Assembly: GCA_963795195.1 (NCBI GenBank)
Contig: CAWCGU010000006.1
Location: 1,364,001 to 1,428,000, forward strand
From: CAWCGU01 sp963795195
Lineage (GTDB): Bacteria; Actinomycetota; Thermoleophilia; Solirubrobacterales; 70-9
Direction: 5' to 3'
Length of the DNA: 64,000 bases
A program made the position numbers and the translations under genes. Positions 1-9,236 of the stretch are shown here, one piece after another. Every line of letters starts with the position of its first letter. Positions within the stretch are counted from its first letter, which is position 1. A model generated the notes under the pieces. It was not told the DNA's origin. It searched no databases and saw only the letters and a program-made list of their open reading frames with translations.

Positions 1-1041
1 GAACTCACCGGCGCGCCGCAGACCGGCCTCGGTCGCGGCCAGCAGGCGAGTCGGATGCGCCCGCTGCCCGAACACCCGCGTCTCAACCGAGCAGGCATCG
101 TCGGCGAAGCGACGCTTGTAGTCCTCGTCTCCCATCAGGAGGTCGTACTCGCGGGCTCCCTCCTCGATCGCGCTGCGAAATGTATGGGCGAGCAGCAGAA
201 ACCCGATGCTGAGCCCCGCGGAGGCGGGATCAAACCCTGCCTGGTAGTAGGAGTAGCGCCGACCCAGGCGCCAGCCGTACCAGGAGGCGGCCGGCCGGCC
301 GTCCAGCTCGAGGGACCAGAGCCGCAACCAGCCTTGCTCGAGCGCCTGGTGCGCGAAGCGCCGGTGAAAATCCCGCCAGGCCCGGGAGGCGGCGGCAGAG
401 CCGCCACGCCCGCTCCAGCGAGCATCGTGAAGGGAGAAGAAGGTGTCGAGGTCTCGGTCGAGCTCCGCCAGCGTCTCGGTGAGCCTGTAGCCGACCGAGT
501 GGCGTTCGGCGAGCACCCGAGCCTTGCGGCTGAGCTGGCTGCGAAAGTTCCTGCTTCGCTGGGTGAGGAACCCGTCCCAGGACTCCTCGAGCCGAGCGAA
601 GGGAAGGCTTGCGCGACGGTAGCGCGGCCCGCGCCGCGAGGCCGGTAACCCCGCGGCGAGCTCGTCGATCCAGGGCGCCGGCTCGACGTTGTCGAGCACG
701 ATCGCGTCCCTGTGGCCGGCGATCAGCGCCGCGCCGGCGCCCGCCACGCGGCCGCGGTCGCCGGGGCTGAGCCCAAGCGGGTGGAAGCGGTCCCCGAACG
801 CCGCCCCCGCAAACCGGAACGTGCGCCGGCGGCGGCCCGCACCGGCGACCAGCGGGAGCAGGCCTCGCAGCTCACCGCTCGACCCGGTCAGTGTGAGTAT
901 CGCGGCCTCGGTGTCCTCGCCTGCCGCCGCCCTGGACGCCCTGAACCATTCGGGCGTCACGAACGCATTGCCGGCATCGACGGCCAGCTTCCGCCACTGG
1001 GGCTCGATCTCCCCCGGAGCGTCGAGGATCGACGTTGTCAC
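1..1041 (-). CDS. CelD/FemAB-like GNAT acyltransferase, 3' end beyond window
   Basis: Open for 347 codons from a GTG start to the window edge, so the C-terminus is missing. The second half has the features of the GNAT-fold family found in polysaccharide loci (Acetyltransf_6, CelD/BcsL type): a GRPAASWYGW strand near residue 250, then YYQAGFDP, GFLLLA and YDLLMGDEDYKRRFA near residue 300. Such enzymes transfer acyl groups from CoA or aminoacyl donors onto glycans or peptidoglycan precursors. An in-frame TGA lies just upstream of the GTG, and GGGAGG directly abuts it, so the start is plausible but the spacing is poor. It lies 12 bp behind the glycosidase gene on the same strand, so the two probably share a transcript and the riboswitch. 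The substrate is unknown. Confidence 0.75.
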   Translation of the reverse strand, partial: MTTSILDAPGEIEPQWRKLAVDAGNAFVTPEWFRASRAAAGEDTEAAILTLTGSSGELRGLLPLVAGAGRRRRTFRFAGAAFGDRFHPLGLSPGDRGRVAGAGAALIAGHRDAIVLDNVEPAPWIDELAAGLPASRRGPRYRRASLPFARLEESWDGFLTQRSRNFRSQLSRKARVLAERHSVGYRLTETLAELDRDLDTFFSLHDARWSGRGGSAAASRAWRDFHRRFAHQALEQGWLRLWSLELDGRPAASWYGWRLGRRYSYYQAGFDPASAGLSIGFLLLAHTFRSAIEEGAREYDLLMGDEDYKRRFADDACSVETRVFGQRAHPTRLLAATEAGLRRAGEF

Positions 1042-1053
1042 CCTCCCAGTCTC

Positions 1054-2856
1054 TCAGCAGCTCGGCATCACCAACGCCTCAGTCGCCGACAGCGACACGG
1101 ATTGGCTGCATGATCCGTCCGGGCGCCGGTAACGACCGCCGAGGTTGAATTGCTGGGAGCCGCCCGGCGACGGGTTGATCACAACGGTGCCGCCGGAGTA
1201 GTTCCTCTGCCAGCCCGCGCCAACCTTGAAACGCTCGCCGCTGGGAACGCCGATGTCGGTCGTCCAGCCGGGCGTGAATGGGTCCGCCGCCTCGTCGGCC
1301 CGGTATGCGAGCGAGCTTCCCGGCTTCCCGTTCCAGCCGAGCAGAAAGGTCGCGCGGGCGTAGCGCTGTATCTGAACGTCGTCGACACCGCCATAGGCGA
1401 TCGCCATGTAGTCGGCTCCGGTCGCCTGAAGCTGCTCCATCATGGTCAGCGAGCTGATCCAGTTCCCGGGGTCGGTGAAGAGCGGGCCCGTGTTGTTCCA
1501 GCGGATGAAGTGCTCGAGGGTGACGGCCTGGGTCGTCTGCGCCACTCGCACGGCCGCGGCCCGCTGGCCGGCGTCGAACAGGTCCATGCCGAGGTTGGGC
1601 ATCGCGACGAAGCCGGCTGCGCGAAGCTGCGGCGCCACGTTGGAGATGAAGCTCTCTGCCGCCTGCATGTACCCGGCGCCGCTGAGCTCGGCGATGCGGC
1701 CGTCCATCCCGTGCCCGGGATAGAGGTTGGAATCGTCCATGAAGACCCCGTCGAAGCGGGTGCCAGAGCCGTCCGCCTCGGCATCCTGAAGCCGGGCGAG
1801 GACCGTCTCGCGCCACGCATTCTGATAGGCGCCGTTGCCGATGTTCGTCGCGTAGAGCGATGTGTAGCTCACCGAGGTCAGGCGCTCGCCCGTGTTCTTG
1901 TCGTGTAAAAACCAGTTCTCGTGTGGCGTGACGTCGCACCAGTTAAGGCCGGATCCCTGGAAGGGCTTGAACTCACACCCCGGGCCGTGTGTCACGAAGG
2001 AGACATCCTTGTAGAGCAGGATCTTGGTCTTGGGGTTGGCGGCCCGGATGTCGTCGACGTACCCCCGGAGGTTGTCCCGGATGACGACGTAGCGGTACTT
2101 GGAGCCATGCTCGGCGATCAGCGCCGCCTCCTGCGGCGTCAACAGGGCGATCTGGCTGGTCGTGACCGAGCCGCCTGACGGGGGGTTCGTCTCGGCGGGG
2201 TTCGGCTCGGCCGGGTTCGGCTCAGGTGTCACGGTCTCGCTCTGATCCGGCAACGCCCCCTGGACGAGCGAGATCGCGTCGACCCTGAAGGCGTCGCGGG
2301 GGACACGTGCGCCCGCTGTGCGCCTGACGTAGACGTCGATCGTGTTGCCCGGCGCGGTCGCCTTGTGGGTGACGCTGAGTCGCCTGAACCTCGGGCCCAG
2401 TCGCGCCTTGCGTTCGGACTGGCTGACGACCTCTCCATCCGGGGTCGCCTCACGAATGACCAGGCCGACCGCCTTGCGCCGCGTCGAGGGCATCGCCTGA
2501 ACCCAGGCCTCGGCAGAGTAGGAGCGGCCTCCCCGCGAGCTTCGCGGAGAAGTCGGCTGACCGCCGATCGTGTCTGGGGAGTCGTCGATCGTGTAGGCGC
2601 CTTGGCGGCTGGTCGCTCTGACCACGGCGACGTGGCGCCCATCGGGGGCGTGACGCGAGCGAACCCGCGTTACGCGGGCCGCGTAGCCGCCCCAACCGTC
2701 GGTTCCGGAACTGAAACTCGGGTTCGCCGTCAGGTTGCCGGCCGGCAGCGAACTGATCGCGGCGGCGGGACGGGGGACGAGCGCCAGTGCGAGCGCTAGG
2801 GCAACTGCGATCGTGGCATGCGCAGCGCGACTTCTCGCGGCGGCGAGCAGCGTCAT
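1054..2856 (-). CDS. Secreted GHL15-type putative glycoside hydrolase with N-terminal carbohydrate-binding-like domain
   Basis: 600 residues. There is a signal peptide (Ala/Leu core, AAA cleavage region near residue 33). Residues 40-200 form a jelly-roll-like module with the NPSFSSGTDGW opening typical of CBM_4_9-like domains. A linker of EPNPAEPNPAETNPP type sits around 205-225. A putative TIM-barrel glycosidase domain (230-520) carries YKDVSF, GVFMDDSN near residue 370 and MPNLGMDLF, followed by a small C-terminal beta domain. The catalytic part resembles the GHL15 hypothetical glycosidase family; the Asp pair in FMDDSN is the likeliest active-site position (inference). It probably cleaves a self-made or environmental polysaccharide outside the cell. 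The leader carries a c-di-GMP riboswitch whose 3' end reaches the GGGAG ribosome-binding site. Confidence 0.8.
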   Translation of the reverse strand: MTLLAAARSRAAHATIAVALALALALVPRPAAAISSLPAGNLTANPSFSSGTDGWGGYAARVTRVRSRHAPDGRHVAVVRATSRQGAYTIDDSPDTIGGQPTSPRSSRGGRSYSAEAWVQAMPSTRRKAVGLVIREATPDGEVVSQSERKARLGPRFRRLSVTHKATAPGNTIDVYVRRTAGARVPRDAFRVDAISLVQGALPDQSETVTPEPNPAEPNPAETNPPSGGSVTTSQIALLTPQEAALIAEHGSKYRYVVIRDNLRGYVDDIRAANPKTKILLYKDVSFVTHGPGCEFKPFQGSGLNWCDVTPHENWFLHDKNTGERLTSVSYTSLYATNIGNGAYQNAWRETVLARLQDAEADGSGTRFDGVFMDDSNLYPGHGMDGRIAELSGAGYMQAAESFISNVAPQLRAAGFVAMPNLGMDLFDAGQRAAAVRVAQTTQAVTLEHFIRWNNTGPLFTDPGNWISSLTMMEQLQATGADYMAIAYGGVDDVQIQRYARATFLLGWNGKPGSSLAYRADEAADPFTPGWTTDIGVPSGERFKVGAGWQRNYSGGTVVINPSPGGSQQFNLGGRYRRPDGSCSQSVSLSATEALVMPSC

Positions 2857-2867
2857 TCGAGACTCCC

Positions 2868-2945
2868 TTCGGCGGCTGAGCCATCTCGTTGCCGAGACCT
2901 CTGGCTTTGCGTCCCCGCCTCGCGACGGGTTTGCCTTTGTCGGGG
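2868..2945 (-). promoter_or_regulatory. Cyclic di-GMP-I (GEMM-I) riboswitch
   Basis: Read on the minus strand this stretch has the GEMM-I core in order. First comes GGCAAACC, then a stem CCCGUC/GGCGGG closed by a GCGA (GNRA) tetraloop, then the invariant GGGACGCAAAGCC. An A separates this from a second hairpin (GAGGUCUCG-GCAA-CGAGAUGGCUC) containing the expected AUGGC tetraloop-receptor side, followed by GCC. The aptamer ends about 10-25 nt before the ATG of the secreted glycosidase at 2856 and its 3' strand runs into the GGGAG Shine-Dalgarno, which suggests control of translation. No terminator hairpin is seen between aptamer and start. Whether c-di-GMP turns expression on or off cannot be told from sequence. 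Confidence 0.88.
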
Positions 2946-3369
2946 CGGCCCTCTGCGGGGTTCCCGTTCAACACGACCATCGACCCCCGGCGCAGAGGGC
3001 TTGGGAGAAACGGCCGAGAACGGACATCCGTCCATTGCCGACGGTGGGTTCGCTGGGTCCCGGGCTCCTCGCTAGCCTCGATCTCGGGTCGGCAGCGAAC
3101 CGGGGCGGCGGCCCCGGCACTTCCCTAACGGCCCGCTCCGCCGCGCGAAACGGTCAGTCGTCGACTCCCTGATCCCCATTGGCCCCCCAATGTGTTCGAG
3201 CGTCAGTGCCGGTATGGCACCAGCGGCTGGTGACTCACACAGGAGCACCATCCAGGGACAAGATGGGCGCCTACGGGGCCGCTGTCAACCCGCTTTCGGA
3301 TCCGAAATCGAAGCCGGTATCACTCGCCGATTTCGACCAGGTCCGGCGAAGACTGAGGCCCGCGAAGTG
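2946..3369. other. Long non-coding leader/intergenic stretch upstream of the riboswitch
   Basis: No convincing gene. Immediately upstream of the aptamer is a strong hairpin, minus strand CCCTCTGC (2999-2992) with GCAGAGGG (2956-2949) and an inner GGGGT/ACCCC stem. Further upstream an 8-bp inverted pair GTTCGCTG/CAGCGAAC flanks about 40 bp. A TTGACA near 3293 (minus strand) has no good -10. The stretch must hold the promoter of the riboswitch transcript and the end of the glycosyltransferase gene at 3370, but neither can be placed with confidence. Confidence 0.5.
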
Positions 3370-4524
3370 CTATCGGCTTGCAGCTCGGCAGGCCGCGACC
3401 GACCGCTGCCAGACGCCCAGGTAGGCCTCCGCCATGCGCCCGATGGAGTACCCCTCGCCGATCTGTGCCCGCGCGATCTCGCCGAGGCCGAGGCGAGCGC
3501 GGTCGTCGAGTGAAGCCAACTCCAGGATCGCGGCGGCAAGGGCTCGGGGGTCGCGAGCGGGAGCGAGGCGGCCCGCCCGGCCAACCAGGGCGGCGGCATC
3601 GCCCACCGCCGTCGCCGCCACCGGCAGCGCGCAGGCCATCGCCTCGCCGATCGACAGCGCCATCGCCTCACCCGTGGACGACGAGACGGCTGCGTCACAG
3701 GCAGCGTAGATCCGCTCTACATCCGTGCGCTCGCCCAGCAGCCGCACGCGGTCGCCGAGCGGCGCCGCCCACCTCCGCATCTCTGGGTTGGCCTCGGTCA
3801 CCTGCGACCCGCAGAGCACGAACCTTGCCCGCGGCTCGCGCTCGGCAACGCGGGCCGCCGCCTCGAGCAGCGTCTGGTGATCCTTGACGCGATGAAAGCG
3901 GGCGACATGGCCGACCACGAAGTCCGTGTCGGCAAGACCTAGTTCGGCGCGCACAGCGCGGCGCGCGTCTGGATCGGGGCGAAAGCGCGCGGTGTCGATG
4001 CCGTTGGGGATCGTGACGATCTTTTCGCTCGCGTAGCGAAGCCGGTGCATCACCTCGGTTGAGGCATCCGAGCAGGAGATGATTGCCGCCGGCAGCGACC
4101 AGGAAGCCAGCGCCTCGAGCCGCTGCAGGGCGGCGGCCCTGATACCGAAGGCCTCGCGCGCCGCGGCGGCGACATGGATTCCCCAGACGACCGGGACGCG
4201 GCCTGCGAGGCGGGCGGCGATGGCGCCCAGGGTGTTCGAGTGAAGCAACCAGGTCTGGACGAGGTCGGGAGCGCCGCCCCGGATCGCATTGCGAATACGG
4301 CGAACGTCAGCGGGCGACGGATTGCGGTTGATGCCAAGGGTCACCGGCTGCACCCCCAAGGACTCGATCGCCGGTCCGAGTGTGCCCGCCGTGGTCAGCG
4401 AGATGACGCGTGACTGGACGGCCTCCGGGCCAAGCTGGCCGAGCAGCCCGAGCAGCAGCCGCTCCGCCCCGCCGGTGTCGAGGCCGGTGATCAGGTGCGT
4501 GACGCGGGTCGGCGAGCTACTCAA
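3370..4524 (-). CDS. GT4-family glycosyltransferase
   Basis: 384 residues from a TTG start, chosen because TTGAGTAG overlaps the stop of the upstream gene, a GGAG lies 8 bp before it, and homology (THLITGLDTGGAERLL) begins right there. The frame stays open further upstream but that part lies inside the neighbour. The fold is GT-B: an N-terminal acceptor domain, then GHVARFHRVKDHQTLLEA and the retaining-GT4 EX7E signature GEAMALSIGE in the donor-binding domain. Such enzymes move a sugar from a nucleotide-sugar donor onto a lipid-linked or growing glycan at the cytoplasmic face. It forms a translationally coupled pair with the next GT4 gene. Donor and acceptor are unknown. Confidence 0.85.
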   Translation of the reverse strand: MSSSPTRVTHLITGLDTGGAERLLLGLLGQLGPEAVQSRVISLTTAGTLGPAIESLGVQPVTLGINRNPSPADVRRIRNAIRGGAPDLVQTWLLHSNTLGAIAARLAGRVPVVWGIHVAAAAREAFGIRAAALQRLEALASWSLPAAIISCSDASTEVMHRLRYASEKIVTIPNGIDTARFRPDPDARRAVRAELGLADTDFVVGHVARFHRVKDHQTLLEAAARVAEREPRARFVLCGSQVTEANPEMRRWAAPLGDRVRLLGERTDVERIYAACDAAVSSSTGEAMALSIGEAMACALPVAATAVGDAAALVGRAGRLAPARDPRALAAAILELASLDDRARLGLGEIARAQIGEGYSIGRMAEAYLGVWQRSVAACRAASR

Positions 4525-5617
4525 TCCCCAGCTCCGCGTAGACCGCGAGCGTGCCGTCGACCATCGCGTCGAAACCGAAGCTGGTCGCCATCCGCGTTCT
4601 GGCCGCGCGCCCCAGTGAGATCGCCCTCGGTCGATCGCTGAGCATCCAGTCGACGGCGCAAGCCAGGGCAACGGGGTCTCTCGGAGCGACCAAGCGCCCG
4701 GTGCTCCGGTCCTCGATCGCTTCCCCGACGCCGCCGACATCGGTGGCCACGATCGGCAGGCCGAGACTCATCGCCTCGAGCACCGCGTAGGGGAAGGACT
4801 CAGACCACGACGGTTGCACGAACACGTCGGCGCAGGCGAGCAGGCCGGCGACGTCGTCCACCTGACCCAGCAAGTGGACCTTGCGCGCGACACCGAGGCT
4901 GGCGATCCGCGCCGTGATCGCGTCGCGCTCCACTCCCTCACCCGCGATCACGGCGTTGGCGGTGGGGACCCGCTCGAGGATCTTCGGCATCGCCTCGACC
5001 AGCGAGATCACCCCCTTCGGCGTCTGCAGTTCCGTCACCGCCGCGAGCACGGGGCCGAGCTTGCCCAAGTCTGCGACCGCGGCGTTTCGGGTGCCGTTTC
5101 GCAGCGGCACGATTCCGTTGTGCACGACCCGCGCGCGCGAGCGCAGGCCCAATCGCGCGGCGATTTCGAGCTCGGCCTCACAGACGCAGATGACTCGCGT
5201 GGCGAGCGGGGCCATTGCCTGCTCGAGCACGCGATAGGCGGATCGCTTGAGCTTCGAGGAAACGTGATTCGTGAAGGCGAAGTTGTGCGCGGTGAATACG
5301 AGTGGCACGCCGGGAAGGAAGACTCGCGCGAGGCGCGCGAGCACCCCCCCCTTGGAACCGTGCGCGTGGATCAAATCCGGGCGGTAGGAGCGGTAGATGC
5401 GGCCGAGTCCGACCAGCGCGAGCGTGTCGCCCAGCGCGGAGGGAGCCCGGGAGATCGGCAGTTCGATGATCGGGACGTCGGTGCCGCCTCGGTGTTCGGA
5501 GTGAGGGCCACAGATCGCCACGTCGTGGCCGCGGCTGGCCAGTTCGGAGCTGAGACGCACGACATGGCCGAACGCCCCTCCGCGGCTCGGACGAACGACC
5601 ATCAGGATCCGTGCCAT
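4517..5617 (-). CDS. GT4-family glycosyltransferase
   Basis: About 366 residues. The start at 5617 (MARILMVVRPSRGGAFGHV) is preferred because conserved sequence begins there and AAGGAAG precedes it; an ATG at 5644 would add nine basic residues. The N-terminal GGAFGHVVRLSSEL glycine loop, the central HAHGSKGGVLAR, and the EX7E element ESFPYAVLE followed by AMSLGLPIVATDVGG are typical of GT4 enzymes. Its stop overlaps the TTG start of the downstream GT4, so the two are probably co-translated and act successively on one surface glycan. Its 5' end faces the acyl-CoA dehydrogenase gene across about 100 bp. Confidence 0.85.
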   Translation of the reverse strand: MARILMVVRPSRGGAFGHVVRLSSELASRGHDVAICGPHSEHRGGTDVPIIELPISRAPSALGDTLALVGLGRIYRSYRPDLIHAHGSKGGVLARLARVFLPGVPLVFTAHNFAFTNHVSSKLKRSAYRVLEQAMAPLATRVICVCEAELEIAARLGLRSRARVVHNGIVPLRNGTRNAAVADLGKLGPVLAAVTELQTPKGVISLVEAMPKILERVPTANAVIAGEGVERDAITARIASLGVARKVHLLGQVDDVAGLLACADVFVQPSWSESFPYAVLEAMSLGLPIVATDVGGVGEAIEDRSTGRLVAPRDPVALACAVDWMLSDRPRAISLGRAARTRMATSFGFDAMVDGTLAVYAELGIE

Positions 5618-5714
5618 CTTCCTTCGAGGATACCGATAGCGCATCCGCTACCGTGCCTACGGTCTCGTCGCGCCGCTTGAGATCAAGCCCGGGAAAGCTC
5701 TAGGCTGGGCCGCC

Positions 5715-6881
<1,167 letters not shown>

Positions 6882-6886
6882 CTCAG

Positions 6887-6938
6887 CGCCGAACGTCCAG
6901 AATACCCCTGTATATGGGGGTATTTGGGACGTTCGGCG
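6887..6938. terminator. Large perfect hairpin between acyl-CoA dehydrogenase gene and tRNA-Pro
   Basis: The outer arms CGCCGAACGTCC (6887-6898) and GGACGTTCGGCG (6927-6938) pair perfectly over 12 bp. Inside them AATACCCC (6901-6908) pairs with GGGGTATT (6917-6924). It begins 6 bp after the dehydrogenase stop and ends 20 bp before the 3' end of the convergent tRNA gene. It is most simply a bidirectional terminator, although neither side has a T-run. Confidence 0.6.
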
Positions 6939-6957
6939 TGGGTGGCGGGTGAAGTAA

Positions 6958-7031
6958 TCGGGGCGCGCGGATTTGAACCGCGGACCTCACCGACCCGAAC
7001 GGTGCGCGCTACCAGGCTGCGCCACGCCCCG
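6958..7031 (-). tRNA. tRNA-Pro (anticodon CGG)
   Basis: 74 nt folding as a complete cloverleaf. The acceptor stem is CGGGGCG/CGCCCCG, the D stem GCGC/GCGC, and the anticodon stem CACCG/CGGTG with loop TTCGGGT, giving CGG. The T stem is CGCGG/CCGCG with loop TTCAAAT. The discriminator base is A and the 3' CCA is not encoded. It lies 58 bp downstream of the DsbA-like gene on the same strand. Confidence 0.95.
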
Positions 7032-7089
7032 ATGAGTGGGTCATTATCGCAGGACGCAATTCGATTTCGCCGACAGCCGCCGCGAGGGG

Positions 7090-7801
7090 CTAACGCACCG
7101 CTTCGACCGCCGCCTCGATCTCCGCGACGCTCGGCTCTTCTTCGAGCGTGCGAGTGCCGCCGAGGCCGTCCACGACCACCGCGGGCTGCGCGGTCAGCAT
7201 CAGATTTGCGGCGAGCATCGCGTCGGCCTCGACCGGGGCGACCGCCTCGCCGCTGTCCATCAGCTCGCTCCCAGACGGCCACGTCGAGGCCGGCGCTGCC
7301 GGCGATCGTTCGCAGGAAGTCGAGATCGACGTCGCTCGTCACCTGGTCGAGGTTCTCGAACACGAGCTGAATGAACTGCCACTGGCGCTGCTGCTCGCCG
7401 GCGGCTGTCGCGGCGACGGCCGAAAGCGTGGTCGCGTTCTCGCGGCCGATCGAGAAGTGCCGGAACTCAAGGCGCGCGTCCCCGGGGCGGACGAGGTCCT
7501 CGATCAGCCGCGGCACGACCTCGGCCTGGTACTCGACACATTCCGGGCATTGAAGGTCATTGAAAAGCGAGATCGTCACCGGCGCCTCCGGTGAACCGAG
7601 GGCGTTGCCCTCCTGAGCCATCCCGCCCACAAGCGTGTTGGTCTCGTTGACTCCGGTGATCTCGAAGCCCTCCTCCCCCTCTCCCGTCGCGATCAGGGTG
7701 ATCGTCGCCAAGAGCAGCCCGACGACGACCACGATCGCGGCGATCAGCAGCCCCCGGCTTCGCGGCGGGCGCCGCGAGGGAACGTCGATAGGGCCGCTCA
7801 C
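7090..7801 (-). CDS. Membrane-anchored DsbA-like thioredoxin-fold protein, frame broken
   Basis: N-terminal positively charged stretch, one membrane anchor (residues about 18-40), a short linker, then a thioredoxin_4/DsbA-like domain with the redox motif Cys-Pro-Glu-Cys (SLFNDLQCPECVEYQ). After AVWER the frame turns Arg-rich; reading on with one base removed at about 7261-7275 restores ELMDSGEAVAPVEAD and LTAQPAVVVDG, ending at TAG 7090 (237 codons). It probably acts in disulfide exchange of exported proteins. The GTG start overlaps the TAG of the small gene upstream, so the two are coupled. The break fits the single-base-surplus pattern seen across the window rather than true decay. Confidence 0.75.
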
Positions 7802-8055
7802 TAGCCGGTGACGGCCTTGTAGTAGCGAACCGCAAGTCCGGTCAGAAGCGTCCCGAACGCCTCCTCGAGCGAGATCTCGGCGTCGGTTGCGAAGCGCTCC
7901 AGTCCACGGGACTCGATCTCGGCCGAGCGCGCCATGACGTCGTCCACCAGCTCCGGGTGCTCGTCGCAGAAGTAGGCGCCCATCGAGTAGAGCTCGGTGT
8001 CCATCAGCGACTCGACGAAAGCGCTGCGGGGTTCGCTGCCGGGGGCTTCGCTCAC
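7801..8055 (-). CDS. Hypothetical small protein upstream of DsbA-like gene
   Basis: 84 residues from GTG. It is acidic and mostly helical (MDTELYSMGAYFCDEHPELVDDVMARSAEIE) with one Cys. No family recognised. The stop codon overlaps the GTG of the DsbA-like gene by one base, so the pair is probably one transcript and this protein may act with it. No signal peptide or membrane segment. Confidence 0.6.
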   Translation of the reverse strand: MSEAPGSEPRSAFVESLMDTELYSMGAYFCDEHPELVDDVMARSAEIESRGLERFATDAEISLEEAFGTLLTGLAVRYYKAVTG

Positions 8056-8113
8056 GCGGCAATCCTAGTTTGAGCCGCCACCCGTCAGCCTGAGCAGGAG
8101 CGCAGCGAGGAGG

Positions 8114-8377
8114 TCAGCCGCCGACGAGCACGGCCGCAATCACGCCGACGAGCCCGGCCATCATCCCGCCGCCGACGCGGATCAGCGTCGTGCGCAGAGC
8201 GGCGACTTCACCGCGAAGCTCGATTCCCATCTCGCGCATTTCGCCGCGGAGCTCCGCTCCTTGCTCGCGAACCTCGCCGCGGAGGGCGCGAATGTCGGCA
8301 TCGACCCTTGCGAAGCCCATGTCCATACGCGAGGAGAGGTCGTCAAGCCGGGAGTCGGTCCAAAACGTGCGCTCCAT
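8114..8377 (-). CDS. Small coiled-coil protein with C-terminal membrane helix
   Basis: 87-88 residues (GTG 8380 or ATG 8377). Residues 8-58 have heptad-like repeats with alternating RGEVREQ / RGEMREMGIE blocks, a likely coiled coil, and residues about 66-86 (GGGMMAGLVGVIAAVLVGG) form one membrane helix. It resembles the short phage- or chromosome-encoded coiled-coil/TM proteins of unknown role. No clear Shine-Dalgarno. It lies opposite the NIF3 gene across about 90 bp. Confidence 0.5.
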   Translation of the reverse strand: MERTFWTDSRLDDLSSRMDMGFARVDADIRALRGEVREQGAELRGEMREMGIELRGEVAALRTTLIRVGGGMMAGLVGVIAAVLVGG

Positions 8378-8465
8378 CACCGCAAGGGTAGACCGTCAGG
8401 TGCGACCCGTTACACGCAGAACGTGACGATTCAGCCTCGCGCCACGAACATGCGAACATCGCGGC

Positions 8466-9224
8466 GTGGCCTCCCGCGACGAGATCATCGCCTTCTGCGA
8501 CGAGCTGCTCGAGATCGGCTCGTTCGAGGACTACGGGCCGAACGGGCTGCAGGTCCCTGGTGCGACCGAGGTCACCAAGGTGGTCAGCGGCGTCTCTGGC
8601 CATCTGGAACTCCTGGCGGGTGCGGTTACGGCGGAAGCTGAACTGTTGATCGTCCACCACGGGCTCTTCTGGGGCCCGCTCAGCGGGCTCAGCGACCAGC
8701 TCGCGACCAGGCTGCGCGTCGCACTCGTCGCCAACCTCAACGTCGCCGCCTACCACCTCCCGCTTGACGCCCACACCGAGATCGGCAACAACGCCCTGGT
8801 CTGCCGGGCGCTCGGCTTTGAAGGGGAGGCGGGCGCATTCGCACTCGCCGGCGGCCGTCCGATCGGGGCGATCGGACGCCTTGCGGAGGGCATCGGCGTC
8901 GCCGAGCTTGCGGTCAGATTGGCCTCTGAGACGGGCCAGCAACCGCTCGTCTTCGATTCCGGCCCGGAAACGATCCACTCGATCGGCGTGGTAACGGGGT
9001 CCGGCTCCAAGCAGATCGCCGAGGCCGCGGGCCTGGGGCTTGACGCGCTCGTCACCGGCGAACCGTCAGAGCCCGCGATGGCCGACGCCCGCGAAGCCGG
9101 CATCCATTTCCTCGCCGGCGGTCACTACGCGACCGAGGTCTGCGGGATCCGCGCCCTGGGTGAGCTGATCGCCGAGCGCTTCGGGGTAGCGCACGAATTC
9201 ATCGCCGTGCCGAACCCGATCTGA
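8466..9224 (+). CDS. NIF3-family dinuclear metal-centre protein
   Basis: 252 residues, the length of the short NIF3 form without the PII-like insert. The metal-binding signatures are present: IVHHGLFWGP, AYHLPLDAHTEIGNN, and near the C-terminus ITFLAGG-HYATE-type sequence (HFLAGGHYATE), supplying the His/Asp/Glu ligands of the two-metal site. Family members form toroidal hexamers and are annotated as GTP cyclohydrolase I type 2 homologues, but their cellular reaction is unsettled. GTG start, no obvious operon partner. Confidence 0.88.
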   Translation: MASRDEIIAFCDELLEIGSFEDYGPNGLQVPGATEVTKVVSGVSGHLELLAGAVTAEAELLIVHHGLFWGPLSGLSDQLATRLRVALVANLNVAAYHLPLDAHTEIGNNALVCRALGFEGEAGAFALAGGRPIGAIGRLAEGIGVAELAVRLASETGQQPLVFDSGPETIHSIGVVTGSGSKQIAEAAGLGLDALVTGEPSEPAMADAREAGIHFLAGGHYATEVCGIRALGELIAERFGVAHEFIAVPNPI

Positions 9225-9236
9225 TGGCCGGGGATC

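Noticed and set aside
3179..3290. Possible structured RNA in the stretch with GGTG...CACC pairs
   Set aside because: Pairings are short and no known riboswitch core is recognisable.
7261..7275. Programmed ribosomal frameshifting in the DsbA-like gene
   Set aside because: No slippery heptamer or downstream structure is seen, and the same one-base surplus occurs in many unrelated genes including rplQ.
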